From Acidobacteriaceae bacterium (GTDB taxonomy: Bacteria > Acidobacteriota > Terriglobia > Terriglobales > Acidobacteriaceae), in NCBI GenBank assembly GCA_003134655.1, contig PLBY01000107.1, forward strand, positions 149,279-213,278: a stretch of 64,000 nucleotides of DNA, written 5' to 3'. Under the pieces are notes generated by a model that saw only the letters and a program-made list of their open reading frames with translations, was not told where the DNA came from and ran no database searches. The position numbers were made by a program, and so were the translations under genes. Of the stretch, positions 38,396 to 47,293 are shown one piece after another (position 1 is the stretch's first letter; every line of letters begins with the position of its first letter).

Positions 38396-41300
38396 ATGCA
38401 AGTCAAGACAATAGCATGGACCATGCTTGTGACCGTCGCAGCCGCCGCGTGCGCTGGGGCGCAATCCGGCGCGACGCAATTGCCTTCGCGAGCTGACATC
38501 ACTGCCAAGTTCGGCAAACTGCCGCTGACCTTCGAAGCGAATCGTGGTCAGATGGACCCTCAAGTCAGTTTCATTTCGCGCGGCCCGGGATACAGCGCGT
38601 TTCTGACCAGCGATGGCATGGTGCTCTCGCTACGAGCGAACCAAGTTCTGGGCAGCCAAACGGCCGCACATGCGGTCCGCCCGAGTGCGTCGAAAAAAGC
38701 CACGTTGCAGTTCTCCCTTCTGGGAGCGGCCAGGAACCCGGCTGTTGTGGGAGAGCGTCCGCAACCGGGGCGTGTCAATTACTTCGTCGGCAATAACCCG
38801 GCGAAATGGCAACGAAATGTTCCCACCTACGCGCAAGTTCGATACAAGAGTATCTACCCAGGAATCGATCTGCTCTATTACGGCAACCAACGGCAACTCG
38901 AATACGACTTCGTGATAGCTCCCGGTGCCGATCCCGGGAAGATTCAATTCGACATCCGGGGCGCCCAACGGATGCACATCGATGCAGATGGAGGTCTGGT
39001 ACTAACAACCAGCAACGGCGAGCTTCACTTCCAGACTCCGGCGGTCTACCAGGAATCAAATGGCCAGCGCGTCGCCGTGGATGGCGGATACGTTGTGAAC
39101 GATCGAACCCATGTCAGCTTCCATGTGGCGCAATACGATCCGACAAAGCCGCTGGTCATCGATCCGGTATTAGTCTATTCGACCTACCTCGGTGGCAGCG
39201 GTGATGACCAGGCCGGTGGGATCGCGGTCGACGCGACTGGAAATCTCTACGTAACCGGCTCGACGGACTCAACGGACTTTCCGCTGACCACGCTGGGTTC
39301 GCTCCCCGCCGGGAATACCCACGTGTTCGTCGCCAAGCTCGATGCCAGTGGATCCAATCTCATCTACGCCGACTATATCGGCGGCAATAGTCAGGACTAT
39401 GGCTACGCACTGGCACTGGACGCGGCCAATAACGTGTACGTCACTGGCAGTACAGCGTCCAGCGACTTTCCGATGGTCAATCCGTTTCAGGGAACATATC
39501 CCGGAGCATTTAACGCATTCCTCACCAAGATTTCTCCCGATGGATCGTCTCTCTCGTACTCCACATACTTCGGGGGGAATGGTTCGGATCTCCCGTCCAG
39601 CGTTGCTGTTGACTCTTCGGGAGCGATGATGATCGCGGGATACACATCCTCGAAGAACCTTCCGGTCGTCAATGCTTACCAGTCCACCGTCTCTGCCAAT
39701 CTGGGAGGGATATATGGCAACTACGGGTTCCTGACGAAGTTCAGCCCCGACGGATCGTCTCTGGTCTATTCCACTTATTTCGGCGGCAATTCGAATGTGC
39801 CACTCGACTGCGGAACTCCCTGCTGGCCTGGACCCGCGAGCGCTGTCGCAGCGCTGGTGCTCGACCCCTCCGGTAATGCTTACGTTACCGGCACCACGAA
39901 CACCTACAACTTCCCAGTCACCGAGGGCGCTTATCAGACCACAGATTCAACCCAGCAGAATGGCACAGTAGGGTTCGTCAGCAAGTTCAGCGGCGATGGA
40001 AGCTTGCAGTATTCAACCTATCTCTATGATCCCAGCGGGCTGCTAACCGATCCGACAAACATCGCGGTAGATGGGGCGGGCTCGGCATATGTAACCGGAA
40101 TCACCTTCAGCTGGGATGGGACCTTCCCCATCACCTCCACTAGCCTCTGCGATCCCAGTGTTTATGGCGGGGCATGCAACTACGCTTTCGTGACCAAGTT
40201 CGACGCCGCCGCCGCCACACTAGCGTACTCGACGTACCTCGGTCCGAACAACAATGCCGTGCCACAGGCGATCGTGCTCGACGGGAACAACGATGCCTAT
40301 ATTCTGGCTTACGCCCCAAGCGGTTCGTTCAATACGGTAAACGGGATCGAAAACTACAGCAACGGGAACGATCTTCTGCTGGTGGAGATCGACCCGGCAG
40401 CGAGCACGCAGCTATTTGCCACATATCTCGGCGGCAGCGGAAATGATCAGCCGGCGCCCGCAGGGATGGTTCTCGATGCGTCCGGCAATATTTATGTAGC
40501 CGGCACGACTGATTCCAGCGATTTCCCAATTACGCAGTCTGCGTTCCAGAGTGTATTGGGAGGAAATACTGACGCCTTCATTCTCAAGATTGCAGCCACA
40601 TCCGCGCCAGCAGTCACCTTGAGTCCCGCTGCTTTGCAGTATGCCATCCAGACGGTCGGCTCAAGCAGCCAGCCGCAAACTATTCTTCTGCGCAACATGG
40701 GCAGTGCGCCGCTCGCTATCTCGTCGATCACGACGACCGGCGACTTTGCCGAGACGGACAACTGTGGAAACAGCGTGCAGGCCGCCGGCAGTTGCGCGTT
40801 TTCCATTATCTTCACCCCTACCGCAGTGGGGTCGCGCGGTGGGACCATCGTGATTCAGGACGACGCGGCGGGATCGCCGCACATCATCAGCCTGAACGGC
40901 AGCGGCCAGGGCGCCGTCGTGACCTTGACTCCCGCCATGCTGACTTTCCCATCTGTGCCGGTTGGAAACTCCAGCGCGCCCCAAACGATAGCGCTGGCCA
41001 ACACCGGCAACGCGGCGTTGAGTATCAGCGCCATCGAAGCCGCCGGAGACTATGCGCAAACCAACAACTGCCCCGCCAGTCTGTCCGCCGGATCCAGCTG
41101 TGCGATCAACGTAACCTTTGCTCCGACGACATCGGGGACTCGCACCGGAACGGTGACGGTTAGTGACAGCGTGGCGGGCAGTCCCCAGATCGTTGGCTTA
41201 ACCGGCACGGGAGTCGGCTTAACTGCTGTGGTCGTTTTGACTCCCACTAGCTTGGTTTTCCCCAGTACGCCTTTGGGAACCAGCAGCACGTCTCAGACGG

Positions 41301-42682
41301 TAACGTTGACCAACACCGGCAATGCTGCATTGAGCATCAGTCTGGTCCAAGTTGCCGGAGACTATGCGCAAACCAACACCTGCCCCACCAGTTTGTCCGC
41401 TGGATCCAGCTGTGCGATCAACGTAACCTTTACTCCGACGGCATCGGGAAGTCGCAGCGGAGCGGTGACGATTAGCGACAGCGTAGCGGGCAGTCCGCAG
41501 ATCGTTGGCTTAACCGGCACTGGAGTCGCTTCAGCTGCCGTAGTCGTTTTGACTCCTACTAGCTTGGTTTTCCCCAGTACGCTTTTGGGAGCCACCAGCA
41601 CGTCTCAGACGGTAACGTTGACCAACACCGGCAATTCAGCACTGAATATCAGCGGGATCCAAGTTGCTGGAGACTATGCGCAAACCAACACCTGCCCCGC
41701 CAGTTTGTCCGCCGGATCCAGCTGTGCGATCAATGTAACCTTTGCTCCGACGGCATCGGGGACTCGCAGCGGAGCGGTGACGATCAGCGACAGCGTAGCT
41801 GGCAGTCCCCAGATCGTTGGCTTAACCGGCACGGGAGTCGCCTTAGCTGCCGTGGTCGTTTTGACTCCCACTAGCTTGGTTTTCCCCAATGTGCCTTTGA
41901 GAACCACCAGCACGTCTCAGACGGTAACGTTGACCAACGCCGGCAATTCAGCACTGAATATCAGCGGGATCCAAGTCGCCGGAGATTACGCCCAAACGAA
42001 TAACTGCCCCCCTACGGTCGCGGCCGGAGCGACGTGCACGATCAGTGTGGCATTCGCTCCGACGACATCTGGAATCCGCAGCGGAACCGTTACGGTTAGC
42101 GACAACGCAGCGGGCAGCACGCAGAGTGTGGGATTAAGCGGTGCGGGATCCGATTTCAGCCTAGCCACTTCGCCCGCCAGCGCCATCGTCAAAGCCGGCG
42201 CGACGGCAACCTACAAGCTGACGGTAGCTCCCGTGGGTGGAACGTTTGCGAACGCCGTCAAGCTGACTTGTAGCGGGGCGCCTGCGAAAACGACTTGTGG
42301 CCTGTCGCCCAGCTCCGTGATCCCAGGCTCGGGCACGGCAACGGTGACCGTGACGATCAGCACGACGGGAACGTCCGCTGGATTGGCGCCGATCTCTTCA
42401 GCTCTGCATCAGCCGGTGTTTGCCTTTTGGTTGCAGTTCCAGGGACTCGGCCTCTTCGGAGTGATACTGGTGGGGTCGAAGCGACGAACCAAGAAACGTG
42501 CGGTGTTGATGGCTCTGGCCCTTCTGGTTACCGCAACGCTCTTTATGTCCGCATGCGCCGGCGGTACCGGCATCGGCTCGCAAAATCAGACTGGAACGAC
42601 GCCGGGGACATATACGCTCACGGTTTCTGGAACGTCCGGCGCTTTGCAACATTCCGTTCCCGTAACTTTGACGGTGCAATGA
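38396..42682 (+). CDS. Giant SBBP-repeat and choice-of-anchor-D surface protein
   Basis: 1,428 residues from the ATG at 38396 (MQVKTIAW, signal peptide ending near CAGAQ). An N-terminal domain (about 40-250: LTFEANRGQMDPQVSFISRG; KSIYPGIDLLYYG) is followed by SBBP beta-propeller repeats (recurring YSTYLGGSGDDQ, GNLYVTGSTDSTDFP). Then come five choice-of-anchor-D/ASPM-SPD2-Hydin modules of about 104 residues each (VVLTPTSLVFPS; TLTNTGNAALSIS; CPTSLSAGSSCAINVTF). The end carries two hydrophobic segments and a lipobox-like FMSAC, then a beta-rich tail. It is probably a cell-surface or secreted adhesin. It lies inside the signalling island, possibly as one of its outputs. Confidence 0.85.
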   Translation: MQVKTIAWTMLVTVAAAACAGAQSGATQLPSRADITAKFGKLPLTFEANRGQMDPQVSFISRGPGYSAFLTSDGMVLSLRANQVLGSQTAAHAVRPSASKKATLQFSLLGAARNPAVVGERPQPGRVNYFVGNNPAKWQRNVPTYAQVRYKSIYPGIDLLYYGNQRQLEYDFVIAPGADPGKIQFDIRGAQRMHIDADGGLVLTTSNGELHFQTPAVYQESNGQRVAVDGGYVVNDRTHVSFHVAQYDPTKPLVIDPVLVYSTYLGGSGDDQAGGIAVDATGNLYVTGSTDSTDFPLTTLGSLPAGNTHVFVAKLDASGSNLIYADYIGGNSQDYGYALALDAANNVYVTGSTASSDFPMVNPFQGTYPGAFNAFLTKISPDGSSLSYSTYFGGNGSDLPSSVAVDSSGAMMIAGYTSSKNLPVVNAYQSTVSANLGGIYGNYGFLTKFSPDGSSLVYSTYFGGNSNVPLDCGTPCWPGPASAVAALVLDPSGNAYVTGTTNTYNFPVTEGAYQTTDSTQQNGTVGFVSKFSGDGSLQYSTYLYDPSGLLTDPTNIAVDGAGSAYVTGITFSWDGTFPITSTSLCDPSVYGGACNYAFVTKFDAAAATLAYSTYLGPNNNAVPQAIVLDGNNDAYILAYAPSGSFNTVNGIENYSNGNDLLLVEIDPAASTQLFATYLGGSGNDQPAPAGMVLDASGNIYVAGTTDSSDFPITQSAFQSVLGGNTDAFILKIAATSAPAVTLSPAALQYAIQTVGSSSQPQTILLRNMGSAPLAISSITTTGDFAETDNCGNSVQAAGSCAFSIIFTPTAVGSRGGTIVIQDDAAGSPHIISLNGSGQGAVVTLTPAMLTFPSVPVGNSSAPQTIALANTGNAALSISAIEAAGDYAQTNNCPASLSAGSSCAINVTFAPTTSGTRTGTVTVSDSVAGSPQIVGLTGTGVGLTAVVVLTPTSLVFPSTPLGTSSTSQTVTLTNTGNAALSISLVQVAGDYAQTNTCPTSLSAGSSCAINVTFTPTASGSRSGAVTISDSVAGSPQIVGLTGTGVASAAVVVLTPTSLVFPSTLLGATSTSQTVTLTNTGNSALNISGIQVAGDYAQTNTCPASLSAGSSCAINVTFAPTASGTRSGAVTISDSVAGSPQIVGLTGTGVALAAVVVLTPTSLVFPNVPLRTTSTSQTVTLTNAGNSALNISGIQVAGDYAQTNNCPPTVAAGATCTISVAFAPTTSGIRSGTVTVSDNAAGSTQSVGLSGAGSDFSLATSPASAIVKAGATATYKLTVAPVGGTFANAVKLTCSGAPAKTTCGLSPSSVIPGSGTATVTVTISTTGTSAGLAPISSALHQPVFAFWLQFQGLGLFGVILVGSKRRTKKRAVLMALALLVTATLFMSACAGGTGIGSQNQTGTTPGTYTLTVSGTSGALQHSVPVTLTVQ
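40914..42161 (+). repeat. 312-bp tandem repeats inside the surface-protein gene
   Basis: Units of exactly 312 bp (104 codons); the marker GTCGTTTTGACTCC recurs at 41231, 41543 and 41855. The last three units are nearly identical at DNA level, while the first two (from about 40606 and 40914) are more diverged. Recent duplication is likely, and the array could change length by recombination. Confidence 0.85.
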
Positions 42683-42719
42683 ACGCTCGAACAGGGGTGA
42701 GCATGTGCGGTACCTGACA

Positions 42720-43205
42720 CTAGTTGCACGCCGACATGTTCTGGGTGACGCCCTGCAGGCTGAGGATCGAGTTCGCGACCAACGGTGCGCTCCAGAACCT
42801 GTTGTGGTGCTTTCGTAGGTAATAGGCGGCGAGGATAGAGCCGGCGCTCTTGGCGGATGCCACCGCATAGGCCCGGCCTACCGTCGGGTGAGTGCCGTAC
42901 AAGTAGGCGGACTGCACTTCCATGTTGCAGACGCCTGTTTTGCCGGCCAGCCAGTTCTGCCGGGCGAATAACGTGGTGTAGGAGTCGGCGAAGGTGCTGC
43001 CAGTTGAAATCACAGCGAAACTTAGGAACGTCGCGTCGATGAGCCTCTTTTGCTCAAAGATTCTCGGCGTTGACCCTGTCGAGGGGGCTTCCACAATGTA
43101 CGCCTCGGCCGTCATCTCGGCGCTGGGAGCGTCTGGCAGTTCCTTCGCCATGGAGGTGCCGGACATGATGAATAGAGCCAGGGCGGAACAGATGATCGAT
43201 TTCAT
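42720..43205 (-). CDS. Exported protein of unknown function
   Basis: 161 residues from the ATG at 43205, chosen because GAGGAG precedes it and a signal peptide follows (MKSIICSALALFIMSGTSMAKELPDAPSA). The upstream ATG at 43286 has no such support. The mature part has two weakly hydrophobic stretches (ATFLSFAVISTGSTFADSYTT; AVASAKSAGSILAAYYL) and conserved-looking RKHHNRFWSAPLVANS. The sequence ELPDAPS after the signal is common in Acidobacteriota exported proteins. No function can be assigned. It converges on the giant surface-protein gene with a 37-nt gap. Confidence 0.6.
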   Translation of the reverse strand: MKSIICSALALFIMSGTSMAKELPDAPSAEMTAEAYIVEAPSTGSTPRIFEQKRLIDATFLSFAVISTGSTFADSYTTLFARQNWLAGKTGVCNMEVQSAYLYGTHPTVGRAYAVASAKSAGSILAAYYLRKHHNRFWSAPLVANSILSLQGVTQNMSACN

Positions 43206-43456
43206 GATTGCTTCTCCTCTGGTCGGCATCGACTGTGAAGTACCCGCGTCCTTTGTGCTAGCCACCGGTTTGCTGAGATCCGTCATGAGCAGAGATTACG
43301 TTGGTACGTGTACCTCCGCAATCGGAAGAACGTAATAGACGTTAGTAACACAAGGTAACCAACCGTTTGTGCCATAGCGATGCGACTCGCAGAAAGGCGT
43401 GTGAATCCGATGTTTTGCAGAGTATTCACAGTCGGAGTTGTACAGGCTGAGACGGA

Positions 43457-45496
43457 GTGACTCACGAGTCTCAACTCTGGTGTGACACCAACCCAGCCGC
43501 AATTCCGATTCGTCAAGTAGAGAGTCGCGAGTGGGGGCTCTGGGGATTCGCGGTCGCGGTAACTCTGGTTCTGACCCTCGGAATCCTTTCCTTGACGTTT
43601 CCTGGCTTTCATTTGCCCAGGGACGACTTCTATTCCCAGACTCTTAAGGAGTGGGTGAGGGGCTTGGCGGCTCTTGTCCTGCTCTTCGACATCTACACTG
43701 TCTATCAGCATTTGCAGTTGCAGCGGATACGCCGTCGGCTCGCCGAGCGCGAACGGCTGTTCCATCTGATCACTGAAAACGCGGCCGACATGATCGCTGT
43801 GGTCGACACGCAGGGACGCCGTCTTTACAACAGTCCTGCCTACGAAAAGATACTTGGATATACCGCAGAAGAATTAGCCGCGACCTCTTCCATGGAGCAG
43901 ATCCACCCGGAAGACCGGGAGCGCGTTCTGCAGGCCGCCCAGAGGGCACATCTGACGGGTCATTGTGACCGTCTGGAATACCGCATCCGCCACAAAGACG
44001 GCGCGTGGCATGTGCTCGAATCCGCCGCGAGCGCGATTCCCGGCTCGCGAGGCGAGACGGAAGGACTGGTGATTGTCAACCGGGACATTACCGAACGCAA
44101 ACGGGCGGAAGCGCTGCTGGAGCATCGAGCTTTCCACGATGGCCTGACCAACCTTCCTAATCGGGCTCTCTTTCTGGATCGCCTGCAACGTGCGATCGCG
44201 GTGTCGCAGCGGCACCACGATTACAAGTTTGCGGTCCTGCTGATCGATATTGATGAATTCAAGATGTTCAACGACAGCCTCGGCCACGCCGCCGGAGATG
44301 AGCTCCTCATCCAGATTGCTCGGCGCCTGACGACCTGCCTCCGCGGCGCCGACACGGTGTCACGCGGTCCGAACAGCAACCTGCCATGCCCTCCGGGTGA
44401 CCACACCCTTGCCCGGCCGGGAGGTGACGAATTTGTTGTGCTGGCGGCGGAACTACGCGACCCGAGCGATGCGATCCGCATGTCGGAGCGCATTCAGGAG
44501 CGCATCGCGATGCCTTTCGCGGTCAATGGCCGAGAGATTGTGATCAGCGCAAGCATTGGCATCGTTTTCAGCGGGAGCAGTACGGAGGCTGAGGATGTTC
44601 TGCGCGACGCCGAAATTGCCATGTATCGCGCCAAGAGCACCGGGAAAGCCCGCTGTGAGGTATTCGATTGCGCGATGCAAGCGGACGCGGTGAAACGGTT
44701 GCAACTCGAAACTGACCTACGGAAGGCGCTAGAGTGCAATGAGTTCCGGGTCTACTACCAGCCGCTCGTGTCCTTGCAGGATAATCGAATTGTTGGATTC
44801 GAAGCGCTCAGTCGCTGGCAACGCCCGCATGGCATTGTCATGCCGGGGGAGTTCATCACCGTTGCCGACGAAAGCGGCATCATTTTGCCGATGAACCGGC
44901 AATTGCTTCGCGACGCTTGTGGTCAACTTCGCCGCTGGCAGTCGCTCTTTCCGTTTGATCCACCTCTTTTTATGAGCGTCAATGTCACAGCAAAGGAAGC
45001 AGCCCAGACGGACTTGGCCTCTCAGATGGGAGAGATCCTCCGGCAGTGTGGAGTTGATCCTCGCTTTCTGGATTTTGAAATCACTGAGAACATCGCCATG
45101 GGCGATCCCGAGAGGTCAGCAACTTTGTTTTCGGAATTGAAGGCCATTGGCGTCCGGCTGAGCATCGACGACTTCGGTACTGGCCACTCCTCTCTTTCTC
45201 GTCTGCAACGGTTTCCTGTGGATACCTTGAAAATCGACCGAAGCTTCATCTCCGCCATGGACGGCGACATTGAGAGCCATGAGATCGTCCGCATCATTAT
45301 CCTCTTGGCGCATAACCTGGGACTGAAAGTAGTTGCCGAGGGAGTTGAGACCCAGGAGCAAATGGAAGTTCTCCGGGACCTTGGCTGCGAACTGGGTCAA
45401 GGATATTTGTGGTCGCGACCCGCCCCCGGGGACACGATCGAGGAACTGCTCGCAAGTCACCATAGCCAGGTTGGGTTCGCCAAAGGCTGCCCATGA
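43457..45496 (+). CDS. Membrane PAS-GGDEF-EAL protein
   Basis: 679 residues; GTG start with a weak GGA box. Two N-terminal membrane helices and a PAS domain (about 110-225) match the PAS kinase at 33751 closely (shared TENAADMIAVVD, YNSPAYEKILGY, IHPEDRE). The GGDEF domain (about 230-410) has an intact GGDEF loop and an RxxD (RGAD), but 22 residues separate them instead of five, a 17-residue insertion rich in Pro and Gly. The EAL domain has EALSRW, NVTAKE, DFEITEN, DDFGTGHSS, KIDRSFI and EGVETQEQ, so phosphodiesterase activity is likely. It may make or degrade cyclic-di-GMP depending on input. A receiver gene follows after 73 nt. Confidence 0.93.
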   Translation: MTHESQLWCDTNPAAIPIRQVESREWGLWGFAVAVTLVLTLGILSLTFPGFHLPRDDFYSQTLKEWVRGLAALVLLFDIYTVYQHLQLQRIRRRLAERERLFHLITENAADMIAVVDTQGRRLYNSPAYEKILGYTAEELAATSSMEQIHPEDRERVLQAAQRAHLTGHCDRLEYRIRHKDGAWHVLESAASAIPGSRGETEGLVIVNRDITERKRAEALLEHRAFHDGLTNLPNRALFLDRLQRAIAVSQRHHDYKFAVLLIDIDEFKMFNDSLGHAAGDELLIQIARRLTTCLRGADTVSRGPNSNLPCPPGDHTLARPGGDEFVVLAAELRDPSDAIRMSERIQERIAMPFAVNGREIVISASIGIVFSGSSTEAEDVLRDAEIAMYRAKSTGKARCEVFDCAMQADAVKRLQLETDLRKALECNEFRVYYQPLVSLQDNRIVGFEALSRWQRPHGIVMPGEFITVADESGIILPMNRQLLRDACGQLRRWQSLFPFDPPLFMSVNVTAKEAAQTDLASQMGEILRQCGVDPRFLDFEITENIAMGDPERSATLFSELKAIGVRLSIDDFGTGHSSLSRLQRFPVDTLKIDRSFISAMDGDIESHEIVRIIILLAHNLGLKVVAEGVETQEQMEVLRDLGCELGQGYLWSRPAPGDTIEELLASHHSQVGFAKGCP

Positions 45497-45569
45497 GGCA
45501 GTCGTTCACGGCGAATCCGGCGAGATTGCAAAACACGAAATCGACATCCGATCGTTGGAGGAGCGCAGT

Positions 45570-45965
45570 ATGACCATACTTGTGATTGAAGACAGCCGAC
45601 TGTTGCGCTTGGCGATTGAGAGGATTCTGATCAAGGCCGGCTACAGCGTGACTGCAGTCGGAGACGGGCAAGAAGGTTTGTGCCGCGCCCGGATTGTCCG
45701 CCCCGAGATCATTTTGCTGGACATGATGCTGCCCTTGATCGAAGGTACGGAAGTCCTGCGCCAGTTGAAGACAGACCCCCTTACGAAGTCGATACCGGTG
45801 ATCGTTCTTTCCGGCCTCTCGCAGCGGAACGAGAAGAAACTGATAGCGGCGGGGGCTGCGGCATATCTTGAAAAGTCGCTGTTAGACGTGGAGAAAGATG
45901 GCAGGGGTTTAGTGGATGCGGTAAAGAACGTCAGCACTGCATATTCGGCACCAGCGAATGCGTAA
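45570..45965 (+). CDS. Single-domain response regulator
   Basis: 131 residues; GGAGGAG precedes the ATG at 45570, and an upstream in-frame start inside the EAL gene is not credible. The receiver has EDS at the acidic pocket, phospho-acceptor Asp in IILLDMMLPLIEG, Ser/Thr in VLSGLS and Lys in AYLEKSLLD. No output domain is present, so it is a shuttle or phosphate-sink candidate for the kinases of the island, for example receiving from the Hpt domain encoded at 30556. Its 3' end overlaps the convergent NarL-type gene by 35 nt. Confidence 0.9.
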   Translation: MTILVIEDSRLLRLAIERILIKAGYSVTAVGDGQEGLCRARIVRPEIILLDMMLPLIEGTEVLRQLKTDPLTKSIPVIVLSGLSQRNEKKLIAAGAAAYLEKSLLDVEKDGRGLVDAVKNVSTAYSAPANA

Positions 45966-46593
45966 TCGCATGCACAGAAAGCATGACGCGATTCGGCACG
46001 CCGACTTTTCGCATGAGTTTGGCGACGTGGGCTTTCACCGTGCGCTCTTCAATTCCGAGAGGAGCAGCAATCTCCTTGTTGGAACAGCCCGCGACCAGCA
46101 TGTTGAGCACTTCTTTCTCTCGCATTGTGAACTGTCGTACACCCAGACATGCACCAACTCCTTGGGATTTGTAGGTCTGCTCTACGAACTTGGCGAGAAC
46201 TCGCCGCGGAGCCCAAACTGATCCAGAATGCACGATGCGAATGGCGCGCACGATTTCGGCGACCGATCCCGACTCGTCGACGCAGCCTTTCGCCCCGGCG
46301 GCAACGGCTCTCAGGATCGCGGCGTCGTCCATGTTACATCCCGTTACGATGACATTCAGGCGCAGACGCAGGGCCCTTATGTTGTTTAGCAGTTCGATGA
46401 CGTTCTTGCCGGGATGACTGCCCAGAAGGACGACGTCGATGTCCGGATGCAGGGCAATTTCAGCCAGCGACACGGACTGAAGGTCGAAATCGGACTCTGC
46501 GCTCAAAAGAGCGCGGAAGCCCACAAACCGAAGGGGATCGCTGTCTACCACTGCGATCCGCACCATTCCTTGCTGCTGCTCAGAGCTGTTCAT
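45931..46593 (-). CDS. NarL/LuxR-type regulator with a degenerate receiver
   Basis: 220 residues; AAGGAA precedes the ATG. The C-terminal helix-turn-helix (about 150-210) is typical: FTMREKEVLNMLVAGCSNKEIAAPLGIEERTVKAHVAKLMRKVG. The N-terminal receiver fold keeps the acidic pair (VVDSDP, D17 and D19), but the phospho-acceptor position reads VVLLGSHPG with Gly58 instead of Asp, and the usual GAKGYLLK Lys is replaced (GAKGCVDES). It probably regulates by protein contact, ligand or dimerisation and not by phosphorylation. The stop-side overlap (35 nt) with the receiver gene on the other strand is a convergent arrangement. Confidence 0.9.
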   Translation of the reverse strand: MNSSEQQQGMVRIAVVDSDPLRFVGFRALLSAESDFDLQSVSLAEIALHPDIDVVLLGSHPGKNVIELLNNIRALRLRLNVIVTGCNMDDAAILRAVAAGAKGCVDESGSVAEIVRAIRIVHSGSVWAPRRVLAKFVEQTYKSQGVGACLGVRQFTMREKEVLNMLVAGCSNKEIAAPLGIEERTVKAHVAKLMRKVGVPNRVMLSVHAITHSLVPNMQC

Positions 46594-46983
46594 GCATTTT
46601 CCTTAATGTGAGTTTTGGCTTCGCGCGGGTATCGCAGAAGTCAATTGCGAACTTGGCAAGTGCCAGAGAATCCCATGCGACTGACAACAAAAGAGTTCGC
46701 AGCAAAACTTATGCAATTGCAATGCCAAAGGCAATGGGGGCTAAGATCCCATGGTTTTAAAGGAATAGCTGGAACGCCCTTTCACATCTTGTCTGTAAGC
46801 TCGGATAAGTGCCATAAAACCAGATGCGGAGTCCACACAGTGAGCAAGTTAGTTACCTAGAATCGGATGTTATACGAGGAGTGCGTTGCTTGGTGGATCT
46901 CGCCCTCAGCCGTCTACCATCCATGGGTGGCACAAAGTTGGCCAGTCCCGGTCTCGCCACCGGGTGTGATCCAAATCACATAA
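46594..46983. other. 390-bp gap upstream of a PAS relic
   Basis: No gene is recognised; an 81-codon frame (46615-46860) lacks domains and a ribosome-binding site. The promoter of the NarL-type gene should lie here on the minus strand. The right end holds a perfect CRP-like palindrome at 46965-46980. Confidence 0.45.
46965..46980. promoter_or_regulatory. CRP/FNR-family-like binding site
   Basis: TGTGATCCAAATCACA matches the enterobacterial CRP consensus TGTGA-N6-TCACA at every fixed position. It ends directly before the TAA that precedes the PAS relic and about 310 nt before the yceI-like gene. A CRP/FNR-family regulator in this organism is assumed, not shown. Confidence 0.55.
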
Positions 46984-47274
46984 GACTCAATCGAGCATGC
47001 ACCAGCGGCATTGGCCATGTTTGACCGTGAGATGCGCTACCTGCACGTGAGTCGGCGCTGGAGAACGGACTATGACCTGGGCGACCGCGATCTGCGCGGC
47101 GTGTTGCACTACGACGTATTCCCTGACATTCCCGAGAGTTGGAAGGAAGCACATAGGCGCGGACTTGCGGGAGAAGTATTGCGGGGAGATAGTGACCGCT
47201 TCGAACGTGCCATCGAACAACGAATAGGGGACGAAAATATTTGCATACTTTGTCGTGTCCATGAGCATCTTTGA
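46984..47274 (+). pseudogene. PAS-domain relic
   Basis: The frame opens directly after a TAA and encodes [19 protein letters not shown], then [38 protein letters not shown] and FERA. This is the common PAS subtype found in sensor kinases ([25 protein letters not shown]...FERADG). Upstream sequence is cut off, and after FERA (about 47211) the expected GxxxWxRWE part is missing and unrelated residues run to a stop at 47274. About 75 codons of a larger sensor gene survive. The internal ATG at 47017 would give a meaningless truncated domain. Confidence 0.65.
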
Positions 47275-47293
47275 AAAGGGAGGATTGCCATAC

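Noticed and set aside
46615-46860. 81-codon frame upstream of the PAS relic
   Set aside because: No domain, no ribosome-binding site and atypical composition for a gene.
46925-46940. Possible sigma-54 promoter TGGCACAAAGTTGGCC
   Set aside because: GG and GC are spaced by 10 nt, but the -12 box is TGGC instead of TTGC, and no intact gene lies close downstream. Too weak to call.
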